Source: an uncultured Winogradskyella sp. (GTDB lineage: Bacteria; Bacteroidota; Bacteroidia; Flavobacteriales; Flavobacteriaceae). Taken from it: 64,000 bases of DNA. Below, one piece after another: positions 38,201-46,888 of this stretch. Position 1 is the stretch's first letter, and the number at the start of each line of letters is the position of its first letter. Made by a program: the position numbers and the translations under genes. Below the pieces are notes generated by a model. That model was not told the DNA's origin and did not search any database. It worked only from the letters and a program-made list of their open reading frames with translations. The stretch is taken from the NCBI RefSeq assembly GCF_947495255.1, contig NZ_CANLYI010000005.1:339327-403326 (forward strand), given 5' to 3'.

Positions 38201-39103
38201 TTAATCTTCGGATTCGTTATGTTGGTCTTTCAAGCTATTATAAAAAGTTACTCTAATTTTTTCGCTATTAATAAAACCTGTTCCGTAATCTAAATCATCA
38301 TAGATTTTGGTGAGACTTGTGTCTATTTTTACTTCGTCTTCAGTTTTGCCTTCGTCAATTGCTTTTTGAATTGTAGTTTTTAGGGTTTCAAGCATATTTA
38401 AAAAAACTTTATACTCTTCTATATTAGATAACTTTCCATGACCAGGAATTATTTTAGTGTCTACATTTATTACCATTAAGCCGCGCTTTACAGCTGTAAT
38501 GTAGCCATCTACGCTTCCTCCAGAATTTAAATCAATATAGGGATAACGACCATTAAAATAAGTGTCACCAGTATGTAAAACGTTACTTTCTGTAAAATAT
38601 AAAAGCGCATCACCATCAGTATGAGCATTTTCTGTGTGAAATATAGCGACGCTTTCTCCATTAATTGTAATGTTTAATTTATCGTTAAATGTAATTACTG
38701 GTAATGCCTTTTTTGGTTTAAAACTACCATCGCGCTGTTCTTCTTCTAGACGCTTCTTTACATTATCATGAGCAATAATAAGTGCACCAGCTTTGGCCAT
38801 GTTTTCATTTCCACCAGAATGATCACCATGAAAATGTGTGTTCACTAAAAATTTTAAAGGTTTATCGCTCAATTCTTTAATCGCTTTTAAAATTTTATCA
38901 GACAAAGGCGCAAACTGATCATCTATAACAAAAACACCATCGTCGCCAACTGAAACACCAATATTTCCACCAGCACCTTCAAGCATATAAATATGCTCGG
39001 TTAGTTTTGTTGTTTTAATTTGAATATCGTCAAACCGGTTTTGAGAAAATATTGAAGTCGAAACGAGTAATAATAAAAGTGAAATGTGCTGTACAGTTTT
39101 CAT
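38201..39103 (-). CDS. Exported metallo-beta-lactamase-fold hydrolase
   Basis: The 300-residue product has a signal peptide (LLLLLVSTSIFSQ), so it acts in the periplasm or outside. Metal-binding motifs are complete: THFHGDH (H90, H92, D94, H95), ENAHTDGDA, LHTGDTY and IPGHG. The sequence resembles broad MBL-fold hydrolases often found in Bacteroidota rather than a defined beta-lactamase. The substrate is unknown, and I do not claim antibiotic resistance. Divergent from the heme O synthase gene. Confidence 0.87.
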   Translation of the reverse strand: MKTVQHISLLLLLVSTSIFSQNRFDDIQIKTTKLTEHIYMLEGAGGNIGVSVGDDGVFVIDDQFAPLSDKILKAIKELSDKPLKFLVNTHFHGDHSGGNENMAKAGALIIAHDNVKKRLEEEQRDGSFKPKKALPVITFNDKLNITINGESVAIFHTENAHTDGDALLYFTESNVLHTGDTYFNGRYPYIDLNSGGSVDGYITAVKRGLMVINVDTKIIPGHGKLSNIEEYKVFLNMLETLKTTIQKAIDEGKTEDEVKIDTSLTKIYDDLDYGTGFINSEKIRVTFYNSLKDQHNESED

Positions 39104-39188
39104 TTCGTAGTTTTAAGTGCTGTTAGTCCTATAAAAATAAACAAACTTACAGTTAAATATGCTGTTAAATTAAAACTAAGGCTTTACG

Positions 39189-39219
39189 TTGGTTAGAATC
39201 AATTTTCAAACTATCTTTG
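39189..39219 (+). promoter_or_regulatory. Predicted promoter for the cytochrome oxidase cluster
   Basis: TTG at 39189-39191 and TATCTTTG at 39212-39219, spacer 20 bp, match the Bacteroidota promoter well. It lies 34 bp upstream of the heme O synthase start. Confidence 0.65.
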
Positions 39220-39252
39220 CACTCGTTTTAAAAGGAATAAAATTTATACAGT

Positions 39253-40146
39253 TTGAGTAGCACAAAATCATCGGTATCAACAGCTTCTGTTGTAACAGAT
39301 TTTAAGGAAATCACCAAAATGGGATTATCCTTAAGTGTTGTGTTTTCTTCATTGGCTGGTTATTTCCTTGGAGCGGAAACCATAAGTTTTACCACTTTAC
39401 TTTTATTAGCTTTTGGAGGTTATTTTATGGTTGGTGCATCTAATGCCTATAATCAAATAATTGAGCGTGATTTAGATGCGCTTATGGATAGGACTAAAAA
39501 TAGGCCAATTCCTGCAGGTCGTATGACCGTGAATACTGCATTTATTATAGCAACATCATTTACAATTTTAGGACTAATTACGTTATATGTGATAAATCCT
39601 AAAACAGCAATGTATGGTGCTATCTCAATATTTTTGTATACAAGTGTCTATACGCCTTTAAAAACTAAAACCTCATTATCTGTATTTGTTGGAGCCTTAC
39701 CAGGAGCGATTCCTTTTATGTTAGGTTGGGTTGCGGCAAGAGATAGTTTTGGTATTGAACCAGGAATGCTGTTTGCTATTCAGTTTTTTTGGCAGTTTCC
39801 ACATTTTTGGTCTATTGGTTGGTTTTTGCACGAAGATTATAAAAAAGGCGGATTCCACATGTTACCAACAGGTGAACCAGATAAAGGTACAGCCGTGCAA
39901 ATTATAATGTATAGTGTTTGGACTGTTATAGCTTCTATTCTGCCTGTGTTTGGTTTTACAGGAGATTTAAAATTGTCTATTGTTGGTGCTATTCTTGTAT
40001 TTATATTAGGGATGGTAATGCTAGCTTATGCATTAAAGCTGTTTAAACTAAGAACTGTAAAGGCAGCAAAGCAACTCATGCTATCAAGCGTATTTTATAT
40101 CACATTATTGCAAATTATATATGTTGCAGATAAATTTTTGAGATAA
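39253..40146 (+). CDS. ctaB: Protoheme IX farnesyltransferase (heme O synthase)
   Basis: Adds a farnesyl chain to heme b to make heme O for the terminal oxidase. The 297-residue membrane protein has the UbiA prenyltransferase motif ASNAYNQIIERDLDALMDRTKNRP (Asp-rich, residues about 62-85), a second LPTGEPDKGTA loop and about eight membrane segments, with FFWQFPHFWSIGW characteristic of heme O synthases. The start is TTG at 39253; the next ATG (39318) would remove the N-terminal cytoplasmic tail but not a helix, so either start is possible. The next gene begins immediately after the stop. Confidence 0.93.
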   Translation: MSSTKSSVSTASVVTDFKEITKMGLSLSVVFSSLAGYFLGAETISFTTLLLLAFGGYFMVGASNAYNQIIERDLDALMDRTKNRPIPAGRMTVNTAFIIATSFTILGLITLYVINPKTAMYGAISIFLYTSVYTPLKTKTSLSVFVGALPGAIPFMLGWVAARDSFGIEPGMLFAIQFFWQFPHFWSIGWFLHEDYKKGGFHMLPTGEPDKGTAVQIIMYSVWTVIASILPVFGFTGDLKLSIVGAILVFILGMVMLAYALKLFKLRTVKAAKQLMLSSVFYITLLQIIYVADKFLR

Positions 40147-40746
40147 ATGGATTTAACACAAGGAACACATCAAGAAAAAACGGCTAGGTCTAAAAAGATG
40201 ATGCTTTGGTTTGGTATAGGCTCTTTAATTATGTCTTTTGCAGGCTTAGTAAGTGCGTTTATTGTAAGTAGTAAACAACGACTTAATGAAGATTGGTTAA
40301 TTGAATATCAATTGCCACCAGCATTTTTAATAAGTTTAGTACTTATTTTGTTAAGTAGTTTTACGTTTATTCTTGGTAAACAGGCACTAAAACAAAATAA
40401 CAGAAAAATGGTAACCGTATGGTTATTAGTAACTTTAACTTTAGGAATTGGTTTTGTTTATAGCCAATTTGTAGGTTTTGGTGAGATTATAGCATCTGGC
40501 TATCATTTTGCTGGTCCTACCAGTAATATTACAATGTCTTACATCTATGTTATAGCTGTATTGCACATAGCGCACGTTATTGCTGGCCTAATATGTCTAA
40601 TTGTTGTAATTTATAATCATTTTAAACAAAAGTATAACGCCAACAATATGTTGGGTTTTGAACTAGCAGCTAATTTCTGGCATTTCGTAGATGTGCTTTG
40701 GCTTGTGCTCTTTTTGTTTTTATATTTTTTTAAATATATAATTTGA
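40147..40746 (+). CDS. Cytochrome c oxidase subunit III family protein (short form)
   Basis: The 199-residue protein has five membrane segments and a subunit III signature: YVIAVLHIAHVIAGLICLIV and ANFWHFVDVLWLVLFLFLYF. It is part of the heme-copper oxidase. It begins on the base after the ctaB stop. It lacks the large insert of the subunit III paralogue just downstream; together the two are probably both in the oxidase complex. A TATTTTTG box (40748-40755) after its stop could start a second transcript but has no -33 partner. Confidence 0.9.
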   Translation: MDLTQGTHQEKTARSKKMMLWFGIGSLIMSFAGLVSAFIVSSKQRLNEDWLIEYQLPPAFLISLVLILLSSFTFILGKQALKQNNRKMVTVWLLVTLTLGIGFVYSQFVGFGEIIASGYHFAGPTSNITMSYIYVIAVLHIAHVIAGLICLIVVIYNHFKQKYNANNMLGFELAANFWHFVDVLWLVLFLFLYFFKYII

Positions 40747-40783
40747 TTATTTTTGTCCAATCTTTAAAATTTAAATAAATTCT

Positions 40784-41782
40784 ATGAATTCTACAGTAGC
40801 TACTGGTACAGAAGAAAAAACTTGGGGAGGAGGCAATCAGCCACTAAAAGCAAGTTACGGAAAAATGATGATGTGGTTCTTCATTGTATCTGATGCATTA
40901 ACGTTTTCAGGTTTCTTGGCCGCTTACGGTTTTTCGAGGTTTAAGTTTATCAACGAATGGCCTATCGCAGACGAAGTGTTTACGCACGTTCCGTTTTTAC
41001 ACGGACAAGAATTGCCAATGATTTATGTGGCATTTATGACCTTTATTCTTATTATGTCTTCAGTAACTATGGTGTTAGCCGTGGACGCTGGTCATCATAT
41101 GAATAAAGCCAAAGTAACCATTTATATGTTTCTTACCATTATTGGTGGTGCAATTTTCGTAGGCTCACAAGCTTGGGAATGGGCAACCTTTATTCAAGGT
41201 GATTATGGAGCAGTGCAAACTAAAGGTGGAAACATTTTACAGTTTGGAGAAAAGGTAACTGTTGATGGTGTTGCAAAGTTTAAGCGTATATCGATAGATG
41301 ATATCGCAATTGCTCAAGCTGGTGAACGCGCTGCACATGAGCGTAAAAACGGACTTTGGTTTGTAGAAGAAAGTACATTACCTCCTTATTCTGTAAATGA
41401 AATTTATACAGGTTTAGCTGCTAATGATAATATCTTAGTTCGTACTCAGCTTCTTGATGAGAATGGTCATAAGACAATATTATCTAGAGAAGAATCTTTA
41501 AAACAAATAAAAGAGAATGGTAAGCTTGTAGTAAAAGGTGCTAATCTTCATGTTAATGAATATGGTACTACACTATTTGCAGATTTCTTTTTCTTCATCA
41601 CAGGTTTTCACGGTTTCCACGTATTGTCTGGAGTTGTAATTAACATTATTATATTTTTTAATGTTATTTTAGGAACTTATGAGAGAAGAGGGAGTTATGA
41701 AATGGTTGAGAAAGTTGGATTATACTGGCACTTTGTCGATTTAGTATGGGTATTTGTATTTACATTCTTCTATTTAGTATAA
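40784..41782 (+). CDS. Cytochrome c oxidase subunit III with large soluble insert
   Basis: The 332-residue protein has subunit III helices (KMMMWFFIVSDALTFSGFLAAYG at the start, then FFFFITGFHGFHVLSGVVIN and LYWHFVDLVWVFVFTFFYLV). Between helices, residues about 140-260 form a charged soluble insert absent from the shorter paralogue upstream. Such inserts are seen in Bacteroidota homologues; their role is not known to me. It probably belongs to the same oxidase as its neighbours. Confidence 0.9.
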   Translation: MNSTVATGTEEKTWGGGNQPLKASYGKMMMWFFIVSDALTFSGFLAAYGFSRFKFINEWPIADEVFTHVPFLHGQELPMIYVAFMTFILIMSSVTMVLAVDAGHHMNKAKVTIYMFLTIIGGAIFVGSQAWEWATFIQGDYGAVQTKGGNILQFGEKVTVDGVAKFKRISIDDIAIAQAGERAAHERKNGLWFVEESTLPPYSVNEIYTGLAANDNILVRTQLLDENGHKTILSREESLKQIKENGKLVVKGANLHVNEYGTTLFADFFFFITGFHGFHVLSGVVINIIIFFNVILGTYERRGSYEMVEKVGLYWHFVDLVWVFVFTFFYLV

Positions 41783-41892
41783 AAAGAAACGAGCATATAA
41801 AAAGTTTTGTTACTCTAGAGAATGGTTAATAGCGAACAGTATGGTTTCTATTAAAAGTAATAAATAGAGTCACATGAAATTAAGATTATATT

Positions 41893-42339
41893 ATGGCACA
41901 CGAGCATAAATTAGAAATATTTAGAGGTTTAGTTAAGTTTAAATCTAACACAAGTAAAATTTGGGGAGTTTTAATCTTCTTAACCATAGTTACAGCAGTA
42001 GAAGTTGTTTTGGGTATCTATAAACCAGAAATGTTTATGCATACTTGGATATCTCCTTTTGAAGGAGGTTTCTTTGCAACATTAGGAAACATTATTTTGT
42101 CACCTTTTGTTTACATGAAACCTTTAAACTTAATCTTCATTGTATTAACTGTTGTAAAAGCATATTATATCGCATGGGATTTTATGCACCTTAGAGACGA
42201 AACAGGTAGTTTTAGAAAAATGATTGTTTGGACAGGGGTTTTCTTAATCTGTTATTTAATATTCATCTTATTACAAGAAGGTGGTTATGTCTTTAGTGTA
42301 TACAATGGTGAAGATGCGTTGATAAAAAGAGATTTTTAG
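41893..42339 (+). CDS. Cytochrome c oxidase subunit IV family protein
   Basis: The 148-residue membrane protein has three predicted helices and the subunit IV (COX4/prokaryotic) pattern KIWGVLIFLTIVTAVEVVLG, AYYIAWDFMHLRDETGSFR and VWTGVFLICYLIFILLQEGG. It is a small accessory subunit of the heme-copper oxidase. A terminator follows at 42388, so it ends the first transcript of the cluster. Confidence 0.88.
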   Translation: MAHEHKLEIFRGLVKFKSNTSKIWGVLIFLTIVTAVEVVLGIYKPEMFMHTWISPFEGGFFATLGNIILSPFVYMKPLNLIFIVLTVVKAYYIAWDFMHLRDETGSFRKMIVWTGVFLICYLIFILLQEGGYVFSVYNGEDALIKRDF

Positions 42340-42387
42340 AAAACAACATATTTATATCACACTTTTATGAAGTGTTAAATACAATTT

Positions 42388-42416
42388 AAAGGTGGTTTTT
42401 CTAAACCACCTTTTTT
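42388..42416 (+). terminator. Intrinsic terminator after oxidase subunit IV
   Basis: Stem 42388-42398 (aaaggtggttt) with 42403-42413 (aaaccaccttt), 4-nt loop, followed by further T residues. Confidence 0.88.
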
Positions 42417-42483
42417 ATTTTTGCAATTCTAAATACAGGTATTTTAAACCAACTACAATATTTAGAATTTTAGTTAAGAAAGG

Positions 42484-43203
42484 ATGGAAGCAAGCAAAGT
42501 AAAACGTAATATAGTTCTCGGTATTTTATTCTTTTTACCTGTAGCATTTTTGTTAATGCTGTATCCTGCAAAGCATAACTATGAACCTTTAAATGTTGTT
42601 AATGAAAAAGTTTCAGATATTGAAAATCTCTCATCAGAGAATTTAGATAGTTTACGATTAAAAAATCAGATTACCGTTTTAGGATTTCTTGGTAAATCGC
42701 CTTTAGAAAAATCAATTTCTGCTTTAAACCTAAAGGAGTTGGTTTATGATAAATTTAAAGGCTTTAAAAATTTTCAAATTATAATCGTTGTTCCAGAAGG
42801 AACAGAAGATCAAGTAAAAGAACTTAAGAAAGAGATTAATACTTACGAAGATTTAAAGTTTTGGCGCTATGCTTTTGGTACTGAGGGCGAAATAAGAATG
42901 CTATATAATACTTTAAAATCAAAACAAAGTTTAGATGAAGATTTATCTTCTACTGATGTTTTTATTATAGATAAAGACCTCAATCAACGTGGAAGACTAG
43001 ATGGAAGAACAGAACGCGAAGTAGAAGATAATAAACCTGCTTTTAGCGTTTATTCTTATAATACAATTGAAGTTGCTGAAATTAAGAATATGATGAGTGA
43101 TGATGTTAGGATACTATTTACAGAATACCGTCAAAAGCGACAAGGTAAATTTGATGATTCTAATACAAGAAGAGAAAAAGAATTAAAACAAAACCATGAG
43201 TAA
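42484..43203 (+). CDS. Membrane-anchored thioredoxin-fold-like protein without CxxC
   Basis: The 239-residue product has one N-terminal membrane helix (about residues 9-26) and a domain that resembles a thioredoxin fold by pattern (ITVLGFLGKSPLEKSI, FQIIIVVPEG, DVFIIDKDLNQRGRLDG), but has no Cys pair. It overlaps the SCO gene by 8 bp (ATGAGTAA), and by position it probably helps assemble the oxidase. I do not recognise a named family. Confidence 0.7.
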   Translation: MEASKVKRNIVLGILFFLPVAFLLMLYPAKHNYEPLNVVNEKVSDIENLSSENLDSLRLKNQITVLGFLGKSPLEKSISALNLKELVYDKFKGFKNFQIIIVVPEGTEDQVKELKKEINTYEDLKFWRYAFGTEGEIRMLYNTLKSKQSLDEDLSSTDVFIIDKDLNQRGRLDGRTEREVEDNKPAFSVYSYNTIEVAEIKNMMSDDVRILFTEYRQKRQGKFDDSNTRREKELKQNHE

Positions 43204-43963
43204 AAAATCAAATTATTCGTACGTTGGTATTGCATTTATTTTATTAGTTTTTGGGATTATGTTTGTTCCTAAAATTATGAATAGAATTAATGAAGGTGAT
43301 ATTACCAGAGATGAAAGCCGAAGTGAGGATGTTTCTAATTCACCCATTGAAGAAAAAAAGAATAAGGAGAATAAAAGTGATTTAAGGTATTTAGAAATTA
43401 ATGGAACTCCTAAAAAAGTACCAGCATTTAGTTTCACCAATCAATATGGCAAAACAATTACCAATGAAGACTATTTGGGTAAGGTGTATGTTGTAGAATT
43501 CTTTTTTACGACGTGTCCAACTATTTGTCCAATAATGAATAGAAATCTAGTGGAAGTACAAAATGAGTTCAAAGATTTAAAAAACTTTGGAGTTGCTTCG
43601 TTCACCATCACACCAGAAATTGATACACCAGAAGTTTTAAAAGCCTATTCAGAAAAATATGGTATCACCAACCCTAACTGGCATTTAATGACAGGTGATG
43701 AGGACGTTATTTATAAATTAGCCAATCAAGGATTTAATCTTTACACAGCAAAAGACGAAAGCGTAGAAGGAGGATTTGAACACTCAGGAAACTTTGCCTT
43801 GATAGATAAAGAAGGATTTATTAGGTCTAGAGAAGATAATTTTGGTAATCCTATGATTTTTTATAATGGATTAATTCCTGAGGAAGTAGGAGTTGACGAA
43901 GATGGAATTCCACAAGAAATTTCCATTTTAAAAGAAGATATTACTAAGCTTTTAAAAGAGTAA
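43196..43963 (+). CDS. SCO1/SenC/PrrC-family copper chaperone
   Basis: Delivers copper to, or keeps reduced, the CuA site of cytochrome oxidase. The 255-residue product has one N-terminal membrane anchor and a periplasmic thioredoxin fold. The copper-binding residues are present: C107 and C111 in TTCPTICPIMN and H196 in EHSGNFALID. The start overlaps the preceding gene by 8 bp, and the DUF420 gene starts 2 bp after its stop. Confidence 0.94.
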   Translation: MSKKSNYSYVGIAFILLVFGIMFVPKIMNRINEGDITRDESRSEDVSNSPIEEKKNKENKSDLRYLEINGTPKKVPAFSFTNQYGKTITNEDYLGKVYVVEFFFTTCPTICPIMNRNLVEVQNEFKDLKNFGVASFTITPEIDTPEVLKAYSEKYGITNPNWHLMTGDEDVIYKLANQGFNLYTAKDESVEGGFEHSGNFALIDKEGFIRSREDNFGNPMIFYNGLIPEEVGVDEDGIPQEISILKEDITKLLKE

Positions 43964-43965
43964 TT

Positions 43966-44511
43966 ATGAATTCAATTGACGTAGAAAAAGAAAAAAAATA
44001 CAATAAGTGGATAATTGCATTGTCTGTTATTATTCCTATTGCTGTAGCAGCATTGTTTGGTGTTAATTTAAGGAGCTTAGGTTTTGATGTAGAGCCACTA
44101 ACCTTTTTGCCGCCTATTTACGCAGCTACAAATGGTTTAACTGCTGTGATTTTAATACTCGCAGTTGTAGCTATAAGGAATAAGAATAGAAAACGTCATG
44201 AAGGTTTAATGAAATTTGCTATTGCCCTTTCAGTACTGTTTTTGGTATTGTATGTCGCTTATCATATGACGAGCGATTCTACAAAGTTTGGAGGAGAAGG
44301 CGTAATTAAATATGTTTATTATTTTATTCTGTTTACGCATATAGTGTTATCCGTAATTATTATTCCGTTCGTTCTAATTACTTATGTGAGAGCAATTACT
44401 AATAATATAGAACGTCATAAAAAAATAGCTAAAATTACATTTCCGTTATGGCTATATGTAGCTGTAACAGGTGTTGTAGTTTATGTAATGATTTCGCCTT
44501 ATTATGCATAA
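43966..44511 (+). CDS. DUF420 family membrane protein, probable oxidase assembly factor
   Basis: The 181-residue protein has about five membrane segments with histidines at helix edges (RHEGLMKFAIAL, LYVAYHMTSD, FTHIVLSVIIIPF, RHKKIAKITFPLWLYV), the DUF420 pattern. Related proteins (CtaM) are needed for oxidase maturation in Gram-positive bacteria; the same role here is inferred from position after SCO. Confidence 0.85.
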   Translation: MNSIDVEKEKKYNKWIIALSVIIPIAVAALFGVNLRSLGFDVEPLTFLPPIYAATNGLTAVILILAVVAIRNKNRKRHEGLMKFAIALSVLFLVLYVAYHMTSDSTKFGGEGVIKYVYYFILFTHIVLSVIIIPFVLITYVRAITNNIERHKKIAKITFPLWLYVAVTGVVVYVMISPYYA

Positions 44512-44564
44512 TAACGTTAACTGTTAGTATTAGAATAAACTATCAGGTCTAAATGGGATGTTCA

Positions 44565-44807
44565 ATGAAAAATAAATTCATCTTTTTAATTTTTTTACTT
44601 TTCGCTTTTCTAAATACAAATGCGCAATGCGCTATGTGTAGAGCTGTTTTAGAAAGTGGAGAAGACCAATCAGCTGCAGAAGGTATCAATGATGGTATTA
44701 TGTTTTTAATGGCAGTGCCATACATATTGGTAGGTACACTTGGTTATATTATCTACAGAAAATTCAGTAAACCAGATATAGTCGAAATTTTAGACGAAAA
44801 ACTGTAA
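44565..44807 (+). CDS. Small exported membrane protein with mature N-terminal CxxC
   Basis: I prefer the ATG at 44565 (MKNKFIFLIFLLFAFLNTNA) to the one at 44553 because it gives a clean signal peptide. The product is about 80 residues. Predicted cleavage leaves a mature start of QCAMCRAVLESG, so the CxxC lies right at the new N-terminus, followed by one membrane helix (MFLMAVPYILVGTLGYIIY). Its place after SCO and DUF420 suggests a role in oxidase metal or redox handling. The family is not named in my knowledge. Confidence 0.7.
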   Translation: MKNKFIFLIFLLFAFLNTNAQCAMCRAVLESGEDQSAAEGINDGIMFLMAVPYILVGTLGYIIYRKFSKPDIVEILDEKL

Positions 44808-44906
44808 CAATTCCTTTTATTAATAGTCTTAGTGATAAGTGCTTATTATAGGTATTAACAATTTGTTGGCATAATAACCATTCAGATTTTCTTAAAATTG
44901 CAATAG

Positions 44907-44924
44907 ACCAAATTTTAATTTGGT
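44907..44924. promoter_or_regulatory. Perfect 8-bp inverted repeat upstream of the ABC export operon
   Basis: Arms accaaatt and aatttggt are separated by tt and lie 24 bp before the ATPase start. This is a plausible operator for a dimeric repressor, or a short RNA hairpin near the ribosome binding site. No local repressor gene was seen. Confidence 0.5.
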
Positions 44925-44948
44925 TTCAATTAACCAACCAACTAAGCT

Positions 44949-45650
44949 ATGATTCAGATTAAAGATTTGCACAAGTCTTATCACATGGGAAGCAATTCGC
45001 TGCATGTACTTAAGGGAATTAATTTTGATGTAAAAGAAGGTGAGTTGGTGTCTATAATGGGTTCTTCAGGTTCTGGGAAATCTACATTATTAAATATTTT
45101 AGGAATGCTAGATGAAGCTGATTCAGGCGAATATATTCTAGATAATGTCCCTATTAAAAATTTAAATGAAAAAATTGCTGCAAAGTATAGAAACGAATTT
45201 CTAGGTTTCATTTTTCAATCTTTCAATCTTATTAATTATAAAAGTGCATTAGACAATGTGTCTATGCCATTGTATTATAAAGGAATTAAGCGAAAAGAGC
45301 GCACAGAAAAAGCGATGCATTATCTCGAAAAAGTAGGTCTTGCACAATGGTCTCATCATTTACCTAGTGAACTTTCTGGTGGTCAAAAACAACGTGTAGC
45401 AATTGCTAGAGCATTAGCAAGTGACCCAAAAGTATTATTGGCAGATGAGCCAACAGGAGCATTAGATACCAAAACTTCTTATGAAGTGATGGAACTTATT
45501 CAAGGTATTAATGATGAAGGCAAAACAATCTTAGTGGTTACTCACGAAGATGATATTGCACATATGACTAAACGAATAGTTAATCTTAAGGATGGTTTAA
45601 TCATTGATGATAGTCCAGTTCAACAAGTAAGAGCCTCACTACATGTTTGA
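44949..45650 (+). CDS. MacB/LolD-type ABC transporter ATP-binding protein
   Basis: The 233-residue ATPase has all ABC motifs: Walker A GSSGSGKST, Q-loop FQSFNL, signature LSGGQ, Walker B VLLADEPTGALD and the H-loop THEDD. It resembles the ATPases of MacB-type exporters, which drive periplasmic transport rather than cross-membrane pumping. It overlaps the first permease by 8 bp. It is the first gene of a six-gene export operon. Confidence 0.95.
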   Translation: MIQIKDLHKSYHMGSNSLHVLKGINFDVKEGELVSIMGSSGSGKSTLLNILGMLDEADSGEYILDNVPIKNLNEKIAAKYRNEFLGFIFQSFNLINYKSALDNVSMPLYYKGIKRKERTEKAMHYLEKVGLAQWSHHLPSELSGGQKQRVAIARALASDPKVLLADEPTGALDTKTSYEVMELIQGINDEGKTILVVTHEDDIAHMTKRIVNLKDGLIIDDSPVQQVRASLHV

Positions 45651-46887
45651 TCTAGAACGTTGGCAAGAGATATTTGAAACGTTAAGCAAAAATAAATTGC
45701 GGACGTTTTTGACAGGTCTATCTGTAGCTTCAGGAATCTTTATATTAGTTATTCTTCTTGGCTTTAGTAAAGGTATAGAAAATGGCGTAAAATCTCAATT
45801 TGAAAGTGATGCAACCAATAGAATTGCGGTACGGACAGGTGTAACCACAAAAGGTTATAAAGGCTTAAATCCTGGTCGATATATTCAGCTAAAAAATTCA
45901 AGTTTTGATGCTGTAGAGCAGAAGTACGATGAGTTTTTTGAATACCGAACAAGAGATTACCCAATTTGGGGTGCAAATATTTCCTATAATAACGAAACAG
46001 GAAATTATAGAGTGCGTGGTACTTTACCAGATAACCAATTTATAGAAAATGCAGATATAGGTTCTGGTCGTTTTATTAATCAGTCTGATGTTGATGGTAG
46101 TAAAAAAGTTGCAGTTATTGGTAATAAATTAAAAACAGATATTTTTAAAGGACAAGACCCAATTAATAAAAATATTCAAATTTTTGGAATGAATTTTAAA
46201 GTGGTCGGTGTATTCTATGACCCAGGAGGAGACCGTGAAGAAGGACAAGTTTACGTACCTATTTCTACAGCTCAAAAAGTATTTAATGCAGGTGAGAATA
46301 TTAGAAATATGGCTTTTACCGTAAAAATGGCTGATAATTTTGATGAAGCGGTATTGCAATCTAATGCTATTGCAGAAGGTATTGAACAACAACTTAAAGA
46401 AATTCATATTGTTGCACCAGATGATGTCAGTGCAGTTAGAGTTTTTAATACCTTAAAAGAAGCAGAGAAAATATACTCTCTTATCGCAACCATTAGAGCG
46501 GTTTTTTGGTTTGTAGGTATAGGAACCATTATCGCAGGTATAGTTGGTGTAGGTAATATTATGCTGATTATAGTTAAAGAACGAACTAAAGAAATTGGGA
46601 TTAGAAAAGCTTTAGGCGCATTACCAATGTCTATTGTTGGTATGATTTTACAAGAGGCTGTTTTTGTAACGATGTTTGCAGGCTTATTTGGATTAATATT
46701 TGGATTAGGCTTATTAGAATTGGCTGGCCCTTATATAGAAAATGACTTTATAAAATATCCACAAGTAGATTTCAATATTGCTTTAACAACAGTTTTTTTA
46801 TTGGTGTTTGCTGGTGCATTGGCAGGTTTCATTCCTGCATACAGAGCAGCAATGATAAAACCAATAGATGCATTAAGAGACGAATAA
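45643..46887 (+). CDS. MacB-like ABC transporter permease (first of two)
   Basis: The 414-residue product has the MacB layout: an N-terminal helix (residues about 20-42), a ~230-residue periplasmic MacB_PCD domain, then three C-terminal helices of the FtsX type (GNIMLIIVKERTKEIGIRKALGA is the coupling region, with PAYRAAMIKPIDALRDE at the end). It lacks the fused ATPase of E. coli MacB; that is the preceding gene. The next gene is a paralogue, so a heterodimer is likely. Confidence 0.92.
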   Translation: MFDLERWQEIFETLSKNKLRTFLTGLSVASGIFILVILLGFSKGIENGVKSQFESDATNRIAVRTGVTTKGYKGLNPGRYIQLKNSSFDAVEQKYDEFFEYRTRDYPIWGANISYNNETGNYRVRGTLPDNQFIENADIGSGRFINQSDVDGSKKVAVIGNKLKTDIFKGQDPINKNIQIFGMNFKVVGVFYDPGGDREEGQVYVPISTAQKVFNAGENIRNMAFTVKMADNFDEAVLQSNAIAEGIEQQLKEIHIVAPDDVSAVRVFNTLKEAEKIYSLIATIRAVFWFVGIGTIIAGIVGVGNIMLIIVKERTKEIGIRKALGALPMSIVGMILQEAVFVTMFAGLFGLIFGLGLLELAGPYIENDFIKYPQVDFNIALTTVFLLVFAGALAGFIPAYRAAMIKPIDALRDE

Positions 46888-46888
46888 T

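Noticed and set aside
38201..39103. Antibiotic-resistance beta-lactamase
   Set aside because: The metal-binding motifs only show the MBL fold; nothing seen is specific for beta-lactam hydrolysis.
40748..40755. TATTTTTG box upstream of the large subunit III gene
   Set aside because: No -33 partner at 19-21 bp; read-through from upstream genes explains expression, so I did not list it as a promoter.
42416..42423. TATTTTTG box upstream of the thioredoxin-like gene
   Set aside because: It lies in the T tract of the preceding terminator and has no TTG at a proper distance.
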